Assembly: GCA_030789695.1 (NCBI GenBank)
Contig: CM061141.1
Coordinates: 173,056,807 to 173,120,806 of the forward strand
Reading direction: 5' to 3'
Source of the DNA: Scilla litardierei
Taxonomy: Eukaryota > Streptophyta > Magnoliopsida > Asparagales > Asparagaceae
DNA length: 64,000 bases
The notes beneath the pieces were generated by a model, which saw only the letters and a program-made list of their open reading frames with translations, did no database searches and had not been told where the DNA came from. Below are positions 1-10,689 of this stretch, piece by piece; the stretch's first letter is position 1; each line of letters begins with the position of its first letter. The position numbers were made by a program, and so were the translations under genes.

Positions 1-2678
1 ATAATAATAATGAAATGAGACAAAAGAATAATCTCAGAATATCCATAAATATAAATTCCAACAACGCAGAAAAGCCACCAGGCTAAAAGAAAAAGAGACT
101 AAAGGCCCAAACATGGACAACAAAGTACAAAGTACAAACGACGGTGCTACGCACCAATAACTAACAAAAGGCCTAAAAAAATAAAGCTCAACAAAGGCTC
201 AAAGAATGGTCACTGATGTCCACCAAAATCCTCCTGGCAATCCTGGACTCAGGCTCAGCGTCAGCAACACATCACGTACACGGCAACGGTCTCTGGCTCA
301 GGTCTAACATGTGACACCCAAAAGAGCAAGGGGCACATGTCAGCAAGTCTACAAGAGACTTGTGCAAGGAAACTGAAAGTACAAGAAAAGCAACCTAAAA
401 GTTCTAGCATGATGCAATGACATGGCAGTTAAAGTAATGAGTGCAACAGGTAAAGTAAAGCGAAGTAAAGTACGAGCATGGCATGGCATTCACAAGATAA
501 GTACGAGACAAGAAAAGTAAGCACCTCGTGCACAGAGATTCCGTCTTTTGGCTAGAGGGCTGATCAGGCCACTCCTAAGCTCAAGCGAACGTTTATCCCT
601 ACCCCTCCACGTGTGTCGAGCCAGGGCCTTACCCCTGAACGGGAATGCTCGCTTCTGGAACACGAGCCAGGAAGTGTTTTGCCTTGCTGGTCTAGGGGTG
701 CACCTAGCCAGTCAAGGGAGTACAAGTACAAGTATTGTAGCGTGTGCTACCAATGCGACATTCAATGCATGGATGACATGACATGACAAGTAGTAAGGCG
801 TACAGGTAAGGAAAGTAAACGTGACAGTTTAGTATGCATGAACAACAAGTTTAAAGGTTGGATCTAGCTTCGTTGTCAAGCTAGATCAATTAGGTGACGG
901 ATCTAGTTTCGTTGTCAAACTAGATCAAGTAGGCGTCTAGCCAGCTATCATTTCACTGACTAGTCTCTTTTACGCTAAAAACAGGGAAGTGGCCTAAAAC
1001 ATGGCCCTACACAAGAGTTGGCAAGTTTCACTTGCCTGCAATTACGACGTCTGAGCACACCGTCCAATGAGTCCAAAATCACAATTATCCTACGTGCACA
1101 AGTCCACTGGCCTAAAGTCCATATTATTAATCTTGATTAGTGAATTTAAAACATTTAAAATACTTTAAAAATACTGATTTTAGTCTTGATTAGCATGCAT
1201 TGGGTTGGGGGTCCTAGGGGTGCAAAGCGTTACCTCAACACGACGCGAAAGCTACACCGGCGTCGGGTAGCGACACCGGGGGTTGGAATAATAGAACGCG
1301 CTCCAAGTCCTGATTCCAATATAGTTTCCTCGCTGGAAAGTTCAGAGCATCAACCGGAGCGACGGTTCCAGATTCCAAAGCTAGCACGTGCGACGACGGG
1401 CTTCAACTTGTCGCAACGTCGTGCACGGCGAATCGTCGGAGAGAACGCACCTAGGTGGGGCCCACAGTAGTCCTAGGGACCTTTGGGGGACCCACAATAC
1501 CTCTGGAGAACTTGGGGGGCCCACGGTGGCAAGCGGTGCGACGGGTGCGGGGTTGCGACAAGTGACTCTCGGTCGTACCCCTCCAATGCGGGAGAATCCC
1601 TCGGTCGTGCGCTGAGAATGCGAGGCTGCGACGATTTGGGGTGTGCAGCAGCTGCGGGGTGGCTTGGGTGCGGGGTTTCTTCTCGGTCAGACCGGTAGGG
1701 ATGCTCGGTCAGACGCTTGGATGCGAGCGGGGCGACGTTGCAACGTTGCAGCGCTTGCAACGTCGGTCAGTGCGGAGCGGCGGGTCGGTCGTGCGGGGTG
1801 CGGAGCGGGGCGACAAGCGGGGGTGCGATGCGGAGCGCTGTGCGGCTTGAGGCCTCGGTCTGACCGATGGCCTCTCTCGGTCAGAGCGGGGAACGGGGCG
1901 GCGGCTGCTGAAGCGATGCGGAGCGGCTGCGGTGCGGGGTTGGGCCTCGGTCGGAGCGGCGATTTGCGGTGGGTTTTCTCGGTCAGGTCGGGGCTGAACG
2001 TCGCAACGTTGCGACGAATCGTCGCAACGTCCAATTTCGAGTTTGGAAGAGGCTAGGGCTAATTTCTTACGAAAATAGGTCTTCCTAGGGGTTGCTTATA
2101 TAGTATAGATGGGTTGACTTGGTCTAGGGCTAAATCTAATAGGATTAGAAGTTTAAAATTTGAAATTAAACTTCTCCAACTCATCCAAGGGTTTGACTTG
2201 GTCCAAATGAGCTGGAAATTGGCTCAAAAATTCTTTAAAACGTTTAAAACTTAAATAAATTTTATTTGGCCGAAAATAATTTATATATTATTTATTAAAA
2301 ATAATATAAAACTTGTTAAAAATATAAAAGTGGTCAAATAAAATCCAAAAATTATAAAATAAATATCGTGGTGATCGTGGCGACGAATGTGAGCTAACTA
2401 AGAAGACGGATCTCAAATTCGACGTCGGACGACGAGACTAAAAATAGAAACGTCTCCCGTCAAGAGTGAGAATCGTCACGTCTCATCGAGTAAGGTTAAA
2501 TTGTGGAAAAACGACTCGAGAAGTGTCGTTCCAAGATAGTGCCACTATTTAATACTCTCAGAGACGTTCACAACGGCATATCACACGAAAGTGTTCACAA
2601 ACAAATAAAGCCAAAAATAAACACGTGCACGGTCAAAGCACGTGCACGAACAACATACAACGAAAAGTGGTCGTTACA
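1..2678 (-). mobile_element. Chromovirus-type LTR, left end outside window
   Basis: This is most of a long LTR read on the minus strand. Its minus-strand start is TGTAACGACC at 2,678, matching the TGTAACGGCC start of the two LTRs at 15,414-24,171, and its layout is the same (CACGTGCACG pair near the edge, GC-rich middle, 'ACACCCAAAAGA' block at 306, 'GCTATCATTTCAC' block at 944). Sequence identity to those LTRs is low, so it is a related but different family. The bases at 2,679 onward are not a polypurine tract but transposase coding sequence. This edge is therefore the outer edge of the element, which must be a solo LTR or the 5' LTR of an element running off the left end. A short reading frame at 548-781 and others in the GC-rich part have no recognisable product. 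Confidence 0.75.
1186..2060. repeat. GC-rich island with CTCGGTCAG repeats inside LTR
   Basis: About 870 bases of very GC-rich sequence lie between AT-rich flanks. Short motifs recur on both strands: CTCGGTCAGA and its complement (1,682; 1,703; 1,853; 1,877; 1,978) and GCAACGTTGC or GTCGCAACG (1,735-1,760; 1,998-2,030). Long open frames here are a by-product of high GC content; none gives a recognisable protein. Confidence 0.6.
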
Positions 2679-4480
2679 GTATTGATCATGGGAGAGTAGC
2701 AAGAAAGAACAACATTGGGAAGGAATGCATTAGAGTAATAGAACAATTTATTAAAAGGCAAGCTACAGACTCTCAGTTCTATTATGCTTTTGAGCATGAT
2801 GAAGAGAATGTATGTAGGAGTATATTTTGGGCTGATGGAAGGGCGAGGACATCATACAGCCAGTTTGGAGATGTTGTTGTATTTGATGTCACTTATAAGA
2901 CAAATAGATTCATGTTGCCTTTTGCACCTTTTACAGGTGTCAATCATCATAAACAGTCTATTTTACTTGGATGTGCTCTTCTTGCTGATGAGAAGGAAGA
3001 ATCCTTTGTGTGGTTATTTGGACAGAGGTTAACATGTATGTGGGTTAAAGCACCAGTAGCTATCATCACCGATCAAGACCCGGCAATATGCAATGCAATC
3101 AAAAGAGTTTTTCCAAATACAAAGCACATGTATTACATATGGCATATCAGTCTGCACGAAGATGAGCATCTACGTTCATTGCGGTCTTCTTATAACCCTG
3201 AATTTGAAGAAGACTATGCAAACTGGTGTAAGAACAGTCAAAATGTTGAAGAAGCTGAGAATTGTTGGCGCATCTTAATGGAGAAGTACCAAACGGAATT
3301 TCAGGAGCCATTGACAGAAAAACAAAAAAATGAAATGAAAGCCTGGAAGTGGTTGCATACGATGCTTGAGAAAGCACAACATTGGATTAAGGCGTACCTA
3401 CTAGATACTTTCTTTGCGGGGTATGAAAATGTTAATACAATAGAGATTGGTGTAAAAATATATGATCAAAATAAACTCAGCACATGGTATTCATTTCTTG
3501 TTTTGTGTCTAGGCATGTCGTCCAGCCAAAGGAGTGAAAGCATGAACGCGTATTTTGATGGATACGTAAACTGTATGACTCCATTATACGAGTTCATTGA
3601 TCAATATGATAAAGCCGTAAAATTTCAGCGAGACAAAGAGGAGAGAGAAGATACTTTTTGTATGCGGAACAAACCAGAATTTAGCAGCATGATGAGTTAG
3701 AGGTTCATGCCGCAAAGGTATATACTAGAAACATATTTTCCATTTTTCAAAATCTTTTCAAAAATACTTTATACTGTCGGCACGAAAGGGTAAGCACGGA
3801 TGAGGATACGAGCACGTATAGAGTAACTATGCAAATTGATGGAAAGAGCTACGTGCATAATGTTCAATGCAATATATCTAAGGGAATGTTCAGGTGTACG
3901 TGTGCAAGGGTTGTGACTGAAGGTTTGCTATGCACGAAAATTTTATATATCATGAAGCAAAAGTATGATATGCAAGCCATCCCTGAGAGATATATTTTAT
4001 CAAGATGGACTCTAAATGCAAGACATGGCTTCATGAGTCTTGGGGCCTCTTCGACTAGCACAGTACACAGAGTGCGTCTAACTCAAATTACTCCACTTCA
4101 AGCCTGGAGACTTCGTTCATCATTCGATAAAGTCGTGGAGGCGGTAACAAGAGATCCCCTTCTGTTTGATGTCGTCTTTGGGTGGGCAAACAGTTTTTTG
4201 GACCAGCATAATATGACTAATAAAGCGCAAACTGCTTCTGAAGAGCCAAGATCACAGGTGGGGTCCAGTGCACCTATCAAACAAGAAGTGGGAGTAAATG
4301 ATGTCATTATGCATGATCCTGCAAAAGCAAGAACTAAAGGCCGACCACGAGTGGCGTCAAGGATTCCGTCTGGAATACAAGTCTCATAAGAACAAAGTCA
4401 AACAAGAACAAGGACTTGCAGTGTTTGTGCAGAAAATGGTCATGACATGAGAACTTGTCGTATGAGCACAGCTGGTAGAA
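2679..4480 (+). pseudogene. FAR1-related / MULE transposase, C-terminal two thirds, broken
   Basis: The frame at 2,679-3,700 encodes the MULE transposase domain (FRS-like stretch FWADGRARTSYSQFGDVVVFD, VNHHKQSILLGCALLADE). Two acidic positions of the DDE site are present: Asp in FDVTY (codon at 2,885) and Asp in IITDQD (codon at 3,071). A one-base loss near 3,693 shifts the frame; the family sequence resumes with LEVHAAKVYTRN at 3,695. The following frame (to 4,389) carries a SWIM-type CTC...LLC motif, but the expected His of the C-x-H pair is Lys, so zinc binding is doubtful. A TAA at 4,387, probably from CAA, stops the frame. A CX2CX4HX4C zinc knuckle (4,417-4,458) follows in the same frame. 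The FAR1 DNA-binding domain is missing because the LTR at 1-2,678 lies directly upstream. Such proteins are either transposases of Mutator-like elements or domesticated FHY3/FAR1 regulators. The decay and the setting favour a dead transposase. Confidence 0.88.
4417..4458 (+). other. CX2CX4HX4C zinc knuckle coding segment
   Basis: Cysteines at codons 4,417, 4,426 and 4,456 and histidine at 4,441 form the C-terminal knuckle typical of FAR1/MULE proteins. The coding bases around GHDMRTCRMS recur almost unchanged on the minus strand at 12,592-12,625. Confidence 0.8.
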
Positions 4481-4699
4481 AGAAGGTATATATGAGCACA
4501 GCTGGTTACTATTTTATATACTAGTATAAATTATTTTAACATCATTGCTCCATAATCTCTGTAGGAAAAATCTTCGCCCGATGACTTAACAAGGCTGTGA
4601 TATGAAGGCCGACATTTTTATATCCTATAGGTAACAATTTTGTATTAGCTTGGAAGAAATATACTACATGCATCTGTCACGGACATATCAGTGTAAATG

Positions 4700-4970
4700 G
4701 GTTGTAAGTAAACTGGTTCTCTTTAAAAATGGTCATCTGAAAACGGCAGCCTCCTATATTTTAGTTCAAAATGCAGCCATCGTGGAGTTGAATTAATAGG
4801 GCTGGGGGTCCAAATTGAACATTAAAACACAAAGTCTTGGTTATAAGCCTATGAGGATGATGCATATCATTCGAGACATATATCCAATGCTGCGGATCTC
4901 ATATCTTATAAGTTCTCTGTTGCTGCAAAACCTGACAATTGTCAAGAAAATTAATGGGATTAAGGAGTGA
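4700..4970 (+). repeat. 3' module N, copy 1, with small ORF
   Basis: Sequence from 'TATTTTAGTTCAAAATGCAG' (4,755) onward is shared with 7,060-7,260. It includes a 39-codon frame at 4,851-4,970 (begins MRMMHIIRDIYPML). The partner copy at 7,155 begins MRMMPIIREIYMLL, so frame and start are both kept. In one place the module follows the transposase pseudogene, in the other a DUF674 exon. It thus behaves as a common 3' part rather than part of either gene. No function is known. Confidence 0.6.
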
Positions 4971-5039
4971 GAAGCAAAAGCAGAAGAGCTGAAGAGAATG
5001 AAGAGAATGAGGCATGTAGCTGTCCATGATGAGTAATGG

Positions 5040-5345
5040 TGGGTAATTGTATACAGTTTAGCTCCACGCGCACAACGTTTACAACTTTTACCAGTTGTGC
5101 GCGCTGAGCAAAACTTGGTAATTTTACAGGCTTCCTAATAAGTGCACACAACGTTCAATAATGTTACGGATGTGCGCGCTGAGTAATATGGGTAACTGTA
5201 AACAGTTAAGCTCCACGCGCACAACGGTTAATAACTTTGACGGTTATGCTTGTTGAGTAAATGTTGGTAATCGTAGACAGTTGTGCTCAGCTCACACAAC
5301 GTTCAATGCTGTTGCCATTGGTGTGAGCTGAGTAATTGTGGGTAC
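5040..5345. repeat. GCGCACAACG / CGTTGTGCGC array
   Basis: Five or more alternating copies of a core resembling 'CACGCGCACAACG' and its complement 'GTTGTGCGCGCTGAG', about 60-70 bp apart and separated by 'AATTGTGGGTAATTGTA'-like spacers. Neighbouring cores face each other and could pair as hairpins. The same array type bounds the other units in the window. Confidence 0.75.
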
Positions 5346-5500
5346 TTCAAGTTAGCATCACGCAATTTTGTAATGTGATGCAATTGCGCCAAATTTAATG
5401 ACATTGTATTAAGATCTGTATTCCAATATGCTACAACATTTATGCATTCAAATGTACATAACACAACAAAGTAGAAACTACATCTAAACATTTTCCAACA
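5345..5500 (-). repeat. AT-rich 3' module M1, copy A
   Basis: The block 'CATTGTATTAAG(G)TCTG' ... 'TACAACATTTATGCATT' ... 'GTACATAACACAAC' recurs at 11,330-11,465, 14,830-14,950, 15,020-15,140 and 26,520-26,660. It always sits between a GCGCACAACG array and a variable middle segment. Judged by the promoter of the same unit it is the 3' end of minus-strand units. Confidence 0.65.
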
Positions 5501-5577
5501 TCACAGTTTTTGCCCGACTAAGCAATTAAAGCACGGGACTATACTAGGGATACATGGATTCCCACCATGAAAAAAAT

Positions 5578-5663
5578 TTAAACTTGGTTGCCATTTATGA
5601 GCTGCTCCATCAGCTGCATCAGCGTCACTTGCTTCTTTGTATCTTGGTCATCCGTCCCCCTAT
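5578..5663 (-). pseudogene. Possible terminal exon of unit A, unknown product
   Basis: On the minus strand a good splice acceptor (TTCTTCAACGCAG) at 5,664-5,676 is followed by an open frame of 28 codons ending in TAA. It reads DRGTDDQDTKKQVTLMQLME and a short tail. It holds the same position as the Hsp70 piece in unit B and the DUF674 piece in unit D. I do not recognise the product. Confidence 0.3.
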
Positions 5664-5891
5664 CTGCGTTGAAGAAGAATTAGTGATGAACACATAACAA
5701 AGCATAATTAAGTAAAAATATTGTACGGGTAGACTTAGAATAAGATATAACATTTATTATCATCAAGCATTGATGTCTGTAACTAAGTATCAAAGAACAT
5801 ATACAAGCAGTGAAGAAGCGGGTGTGCATGGAAGGTGATAGCTTCAATGACGACAAACAGAACATATGAAGGAGCAAAGAACATCTTCGAA

Positions 5892-5954
5892 TCAATATAT
5901 ATGTGATGTATTCAATTTCTGCATCACGTCACTAGACGCTAGTATATTGTCCAT
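5892..5954 (-). CDS. Short leader ORF of unit A
   Basis: The minus-strand frame starts MDNILASSDVMQKLNTSHIY and stops at 5,892. It lies about 150 bases downstream of the TATA box at 6,102. Parallel starts occur in unit B (12,030: MGNILAASAVMQKLNTSHLS) and unit D (24,404: MNNILPTIDVMKKLKPSHLY). The start, frame and many residues are kept while the rest drifts, which could mean a real leader peptide or first exon. No domain is recognised. Confidence 0.35.
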   Translation of the reverse strand: MDNILASSDVMQKLNTSHIY

Positions 5955-6101
5955 CTTTGAGTGTTGAGGACGCAACCGTGATGAAGGAAAAAATAGAATG
6001 TTGTAGAGAAAATATCATATAACTAGAATCAGATAGAATAAGATAGAATAATATCATCAAGAAGTGTAGTGGTTGACGAGGGCTTGTGGGAAGGGAAGCC
6101 A

Positions 6102-6107
6102 TTTATA
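6102..6107 (-). promoter_or_regulatory. TATA box of unit A promoter module
   Basis: TATAAA on the minus strand, within the conserved block 'CTCTACTGTAGTCTCATCC' ... 'GTCTATAAATGGCTTCCC' ... 'CTTCTTGATGATA'. The block occurs at least seven times in the window with TATA in the same place, which marks it as a promoter carried by the repeat family. Confidence 0.6.
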
Positions 6108-6279
6108 GACGACTTTGGATGCCATTGGATGAGGATGAGACTACAGTAGAGTTACTGGGAGGCAACACAAGAGACCCCGTGAGTCTACAACAAATTGCTT
6201 GTGATTATACAGAATAATTCCCGTGAATCTACAGCAGATTGATAGCAGCCAGTGTTGTTCCCAATAATGTATGACAGTG

Positions 6280-6365
6280 GTGGTGTGCGTTGAGCAAACA
6301 AAATAGGTCAACGTGCACAACCGGTAAGAATATGGCCGTTGTGCGCGGAGAGCAAATAATTTAGA
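6280..6365. repeat. GCGCACAACG array between divergent promoters
   Basis: Two or three cores ('GTGTGCGTTGAGCAAAC', 'CAACGTGCACAACCGG', 'CCGTTGTGCGCGGAGAGCAAA') lie between the minus-strand promoter at 6,102 and the plus-strand promoters at 6,497 and 6,629. Confidence 0.65.
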
Positions 6366-6496
6366 AATATGTATGCGATGAATAAAATCTTATGTACATT
6401 CATGATCACTACTTTGTAGACTCACGTGGTCTCTTCTGTAGACTCACGGTCACTCTACTGTAGACTCATCCTCATCCAAGGGCAGTCTAATTCGTC

Positions 6497-6503
6497 TATA
6501 AAA
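6497..6503 (+). promoter_or_regulatory. TATA box, first plus-strand promoter module
   Basis: TATAAAA follows 'CTGTAGACTCATCCTCATCC' and 'GGCAGTCTAATTCGTC'. The downstream leader 'AACCTCTACACTTCGAGTGATG' matches the next copy. GTAGACTCACG repeats at 6,417, 6,438 and 6,461 just upstream. Confidence 0.6.
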
Positions 6504-6628
6504 TGGCTTCCCTACGCACAAGCCCTCTTCAACCTCTACACTTCGAGTGATGTTTATCAGTCATGAGGAAAGAGTAATGCTACACTCGACTGTAGGCTCA
6601 TCCTCATCCAAGGGCAGTCCAATTTGTC

Positions 6629-6634
6629 TATAAA
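6629..6634 (+). promoter_or_regulatory. TATA box, second plus-strand promoter module
   Basis: A tandem second copy of the promoter block, 132 bp after the first, with TATAAA and the leader 'CACTTCGAGTGCTG'. It lies 172 bases upstream of the DUF674 start codon at 6,806. Confidence 0.6.
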
Positions 6635-6805
6635 TGGCTTCCATACCCACAAGAACTATTCAACCACAACACTTCGAGTGCTGTGAAAGGCATGATGAAG
6701 AAGTAACCTTGCTCAAATATTACTCTGACCATATTCAAGCAACCCCCTCCTAAACAACCAGAGACCATAGCTTAAACAAACCATCACCGGTTTGCTGCAG
6801 CAGTG

Positions 6806-6973
6806 ATGATGGCCACCCAACTGAGGTTGAAGCTTTTCATAGACAAGAGGATGAAGAGAGTGTTGTTCGCTGAAGCTAGCAAAGATTTTGTCGATTTCCT
6901 CTTTAGCCTTTTGGCCATGCATGTGGGCTCAGTCATCAAGCTCATCACCAAAGAAAAAATGGCAGGGGTATGA
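6806..6973 (+). pseudogene. DUF674 family protein, N-terminal exon fragment
   Basis: This 55-codon frame matches the start of plant DUF674 proteins: KLFIDKRMKRVLFAEASKDF, then VDFLFSLLAMHVGSVIKLI and KEKMAGV, then TGA. The family continues past this point for roughly 200-500 residues, so only the first exon is present. A GT at the end (GCAGGG|GTATGA) may be the old splice donor. It stands directly downstream of two tandem promoter modules (6,497; 6,629) and upstream of module N, so it looks like cargo. ATG codons at 6,806 and 6,809 are both possible starts. DUF674 function is unknown. No downstream DUF674 exon is seen nearby on this strand. Confidence 0.8.
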
Positions 6974-7039
6974 AAAGCATTTATGTAATGAAGCCCATCA
7001 TTAAATGTGCTGAAAACTGAATCTCTTTAAAACTGTATC

Positions 7040-7337
7040 TATGTAAAAAGATTTATCTGGTATTTTAGTTCAAAATGCAGCTAGTGTGGCTTTGAATTCC
7101 TAGGTCTGCGGGTCCAAACTAAAACTTAATACCCAAAGTTTTAATTATGAGAGTATGAGGATGATGCCTATCATTCGAGAAATCTATATGCTGTTGCCGA
7201 TCTCATATCTTATAATTTATTTGCTGCAGCAGGTCAAGCCAATTGTCATGAAAACATTTGAGAAATTTTTTCCATTCATCAAAAATATCTCCAAGTACAA
7301 CGAACAAGAAGGAGAAACAAAAAAGGATTCGATCCAC
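7040..7337 (+). repeat. 3' module N, copy 2, with 62-codon ORF
   Basis: Second copy of the block at 4,700-4,970. The frame from 7,155 starts MRMMPIIREIYMLLPISYLI and continues with a hydrophobic stretch and a polar tail to 7,343. Conservation with copy 1 covers the first 20-25 codons and the non-coding lead-in. The function is unknown, and it may be only a decayed exon. Confidence 0.5.
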
Positions 7338-8245
7338 CTATGATGCAAGAGCTCGCGAAGAGGCGTCCCCAGGCGATTCATCTTCTCCCGAACCAGTAGG
7401 ATGACCAGGGACAACCAGAGGTCGGGGAAGCATTCTTCGGACCCGCGCCTCGAACGCTGTGAAACCATCCCAGAAGGACCTCTCGATCTGAGCAGCTAAA
7501 ATGTCCGAGAACGCCCAGAATCTCTCACGGATAGACCCCACGATCTTCAGAGCCAGGACATCCCCATAGTCCCTCTGGACCTCAGCTACAATCCGACCAT
7601 GGGCCACTTCCCGCAGGTTGCCTATATCGGCCCAAAGAGCGCCTTTCGCCTTTCTATGCTCCTCCCGGGCGAGGGACAGTGCATCCTCAGCATACTTGGC
7701 CGAACCCTTGGCAACAGCCAGAGCCTCCGTCAAACATCCCACCTCCGAGGTGAGCTCTGCAACTCTCAGTTTGAACTGGTGGGCCTCCTTGGCTGATTGC
7801 TCAGCCGCCTCAGCCCTCAGGCGCTCCTACGCCAAGGCCGCCTCAAGACCATCTACAGCAACCGGGGAAACCTGCAAGACCGAAGGGTTGAATGTCGCCA
7901 TCAAAAAAATAGTCGTTGAAGAAAAAAGGGTCCGACATGCTGGATATGCCATACCAGAGAGTCTGCCAGTTTCTCCCGGAAGGAGCGGTCACTCGGAAGG
8001 ACAGCTGGACCACTCTTACTCCTCTTCTTCTTCCCCTCGGGACCTTCAGACCACGAGTGAGAGCGTCTCTTCCTCTCCTCATTCCTGGTTAACACACGGG
8101 AACCCTGCTCGACGGCCGCCACGTCCCCCTCTCCGAGGTCGAGACCAAAGGGCGAATCAATCTGATCCGCCACGAAGGGCGAAGGTTCGGCCGTGCCCAA
8201 GGGCGGATGGTGAGGAACGTCTTGACTGAAATCCCGACCCGCCAT
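7338..8245 (-). pseudogene. Coiled-coil plant transposon-type protein, two exons
   Basis: A two-exon model fits on the minus strand. Exon 1 runs 8,245-7,955 (ATG after a TTTTTTGCTCAG acceptor; starts MAGRDFSQDV; KRK-rich nuclear-signal-like stretch; ends FREKLADSL). An 83-base intron (GTATGG...TTGCAG, phase 0) follows. Exon 2 runs 7,871-7,338, an Ala/Glu-rich coiled coil (e.g. SAKYAEDALSLAREEHRKAK) ending in a basic tail. One in-frame TAG at 7,827-7,829 breaks it. The total would be about 275 residues. Similar coiled-coil proteins are common as gag-like or transposase-like 'hypothetical proteins' of plant elements; that family assignment is from general resemblance only. A paralogous piece lies at 9,584-10,800 in opposite orientation. 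Confidence 0.6.
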
Positions 8246-9583
8246 CTGAGCAAAAAAGATGAAAATCAGGGTAACGAGCAATGGGTACATCAGAATTTAA
8301 AAGAAAAAAGGCTTTATACTGAAGGTCCATTCGAATCCAAGCCGTCAGTAGGGGACACGTGTCAAAGTCTCACAGAGGCGACACTTCGAATCCCGCTCCC
8401 CATGGGCAGGAGAATTCGTTCGACTGGCCTTCATTCAATGCGACTCGGTCCCCGGGATACCCGATAAGTACAAACCCATATCATGTATTCCCGAAGATAC
8501 GAGTGTTATTACGTAGAAAGAAAGAAAAGAAGAGAGTAGAAAGAACACTGCAGGTACAACGCACTTGCTGGGAAGTACAAGTAAAACTCCATCACAGATA
8601 AAAAAACTGAGAAAATAACACAATATTCCATTTTAATGATACATTGATACATCTTATACATACACCAATATCTTCATATTCACAACTCACTCGAAAAAAT
8701 AAGGGCAAAAGTACAAGTCTCTCATCATACATCAAATCATAACACTAATACTCTTAGATGATGACTATATGCAGCGCAAAATTGCGGTACAAGGAATTAT
8801 AATTTACTAAAAAGGGAGAAGGTACATGTTTTCTTGTATTATTTGACACTTTGAATTGATTTTTTTTCTATTTTTGTATCTCAATGATTGAATGCACCCC
8901 AGTCTTGACATACACTCTGCCTGTTGCATGTGTGGATCCATTGTTGTACACCTTGCCTGTTGCACGTGCACGCTTTCACATGTTCATAAGTATAGTTGTT
9001 ACTTCCTTTACTACAGTAGATGTATATGCCATGACATACACTCTACCTGCTCACATGCACCATTTCCAAACTTTATGTAAGGACTAGTTGAGACATGGAA
9101 TTTCTTAATAATTATGCAACGGTGATACAGATAATAAATTTACTCGTGCAAATGTGAACGTGGATGGGAAAAAAATGGTTGTGTGCGGTGAGCAATTGTG
9201 AGTTTTGAGTGGGCGTGTGCGGAGAGCAATTCTAGGTTTTGAGTCGTTGTGTGCGATGAGCAATTACCCAATGCTGTTTCAGGCGCCGTACACAGGTATC
9301 AACATTGGCCCCCGTGATTCGTTCTCGATTAATAACGCGGATCGAGGCCGAATGATGAGTACTTTCATTTAATAGGGCACGGCATTCGAAGTATCTAATT
9401 TGATTCAGGCCGCCAAAACCTCTCGCCTTCAGTTGATCTCAACCATTGTTTTTGGCAAATTTCTGACACGTGTCGATCATCTTGTTCTATTCGTTCGCGT
9501 AATAAAAGAAATTGGAGTTGAAGCCAATAGATTTTGCGCTTCGAGGAAATCTCATCATCTTATTATTTCTTCCAGAAACAAAA
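8246..9583. other. Shared upstream region between two inverted transposon genes
   Basis: No coding region was recognised. The palindrome GACACGTGTC (G-box core CACGTG) occurs at about 8,355 on the side of the minus gene and at about 9,467 on the side of the plus gene. Repeats of 'ACACTCTGCCTGTTGCA' lie at 8,900-9,060, and a small GCGCACAACG-type array at 9,175-9,262 ('GTGTGCGGTGAGCAATTGTG'). Confidence 0.4.
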
Positions 9584-10601
9584 ATGGCGGGAGGAGCATA
9601 CAGAGAGTTTACTTCAGCGATGTAGCGGGCCAATGAAGAAGGCCGTAAGAGGAAGAGGGATGAGGAGGAAGAGATGGAAGCGGAGGAATCGGATGAATCA
9701 GGGAACCTCATTCTGGAGTTGGGGGAGGCTGGATGCTCCTTAAGTTAAGCTGCTCGGTCTTTGAAGGCGGCTCCGTATGATCCTCGAGTTGGGGACGCAT
9801 CGTCCTCCAGCACGCTACACGACAGGTGGCCATACGAGGACATTGTTCCTCCGGTCCCTTCCGTCGGCCCCATATCTCCAGAGTTCAGCTACCTTCTGCA
9901 GTTGAACCGCATTGGGTCTGGCCATCATGGGGAGATTCAGGGGGAGACCTATCGGCTACCGTACGTCGTGGGGATGGCCGAGTCGGCCCTCCTGGACTAT
10001 GGGACGGGGGCTCGTCTGGCGGAGAATATCACTCTGCCAAGGAATGTCGATTTCATGAATGGGGTCGACCTTGAGACGATGGCCAACTGCTTCATTTGTA
10101 GTGGCCTTCAGGTTCGTTGCCACTGGGCCTTCCGAATTTTGCTTCCCCTTCTGGTTTTGCTGATTGTCGCCATCTGCAGGTGACCATTTTCGGGGCAGGT
10201 CTGCGCCGCAGGGCCCGCGAACTAATCGAGGGGCAGCGCCGGGTGGCGGATGCCGAGAACGAGGCTTCTGAGCTCAGAGCTCAGGTGACGAAGCTGCAGG
10301 AAGAATTGGGGAAGATCATGGCCGCCAAGGGCAAGTCGGATTGGGAGGCCTCGGAGGCGAAATCCAGCCTCGCCGCAGTGTCAAGCGCCAAGAAGCAGTC
10401 GGAAGCTCAGTGGGGTAGATAGCGATCTCAACTCCGAGTTGATCTTAAGGCATCGAGGAAGGAGGTTGCTCACCTTTAGGCTAAGCTTCTCGAGAAGGAG
10501 CAAGAGATCGATGCTTTCAAAGCTCGGGCCACCGCCAAGATGGATAGGGTGGCGAGAGAGATAAAGGACATGTTTACAAACGACGATGCGTCGTCTTCCT
10601 A
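9584..10601 (+). pseudogene. Coiled-coil plant transposon-type protein, second copy, broken
   Basis: The frame from ATG 9,584 (MAGGAYREFTSAM) stays open except for TAG at 9,623 and TAA at 9,746, then runs through YDPRVGDASSSSTLHDRWPY and LPRNVDFMNGVDLETM. A 68-base intron (10,112-10,179, GTTCGT...CTGCAG, phase 0) joins to a coiled coil (RRRARELIEGQRRVADAENE ... AKKQSEAQWGR). TAG codons at 10,420 and about 10,477 break it before a TAA at 10,599. Four stops in one consistent frame mark an old copy. It is the same type of gene as the minus-strand pseudogene at 7,338-8,245. Confidence 0.6.
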
Positions 10602-10689
10602 AATTTTGCGAATCGTTACTTTTGTAAGACTGCTCTCGAGCGAGTCATATGTAATTTTCCAGAATTTTATGAAGGGAATTTTTGCAACA

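Noticed and set aside
7901..8290. Signal peptide at MYPLLVTLIFIFFAQ in front of MAGRDFSQ
   Set aside because: The hydrophobic lead is the polypyrimidine tract of a splice acceptor (TTTTTTGCTCAG) read in frame; the ATG at 8,245 is the better start.
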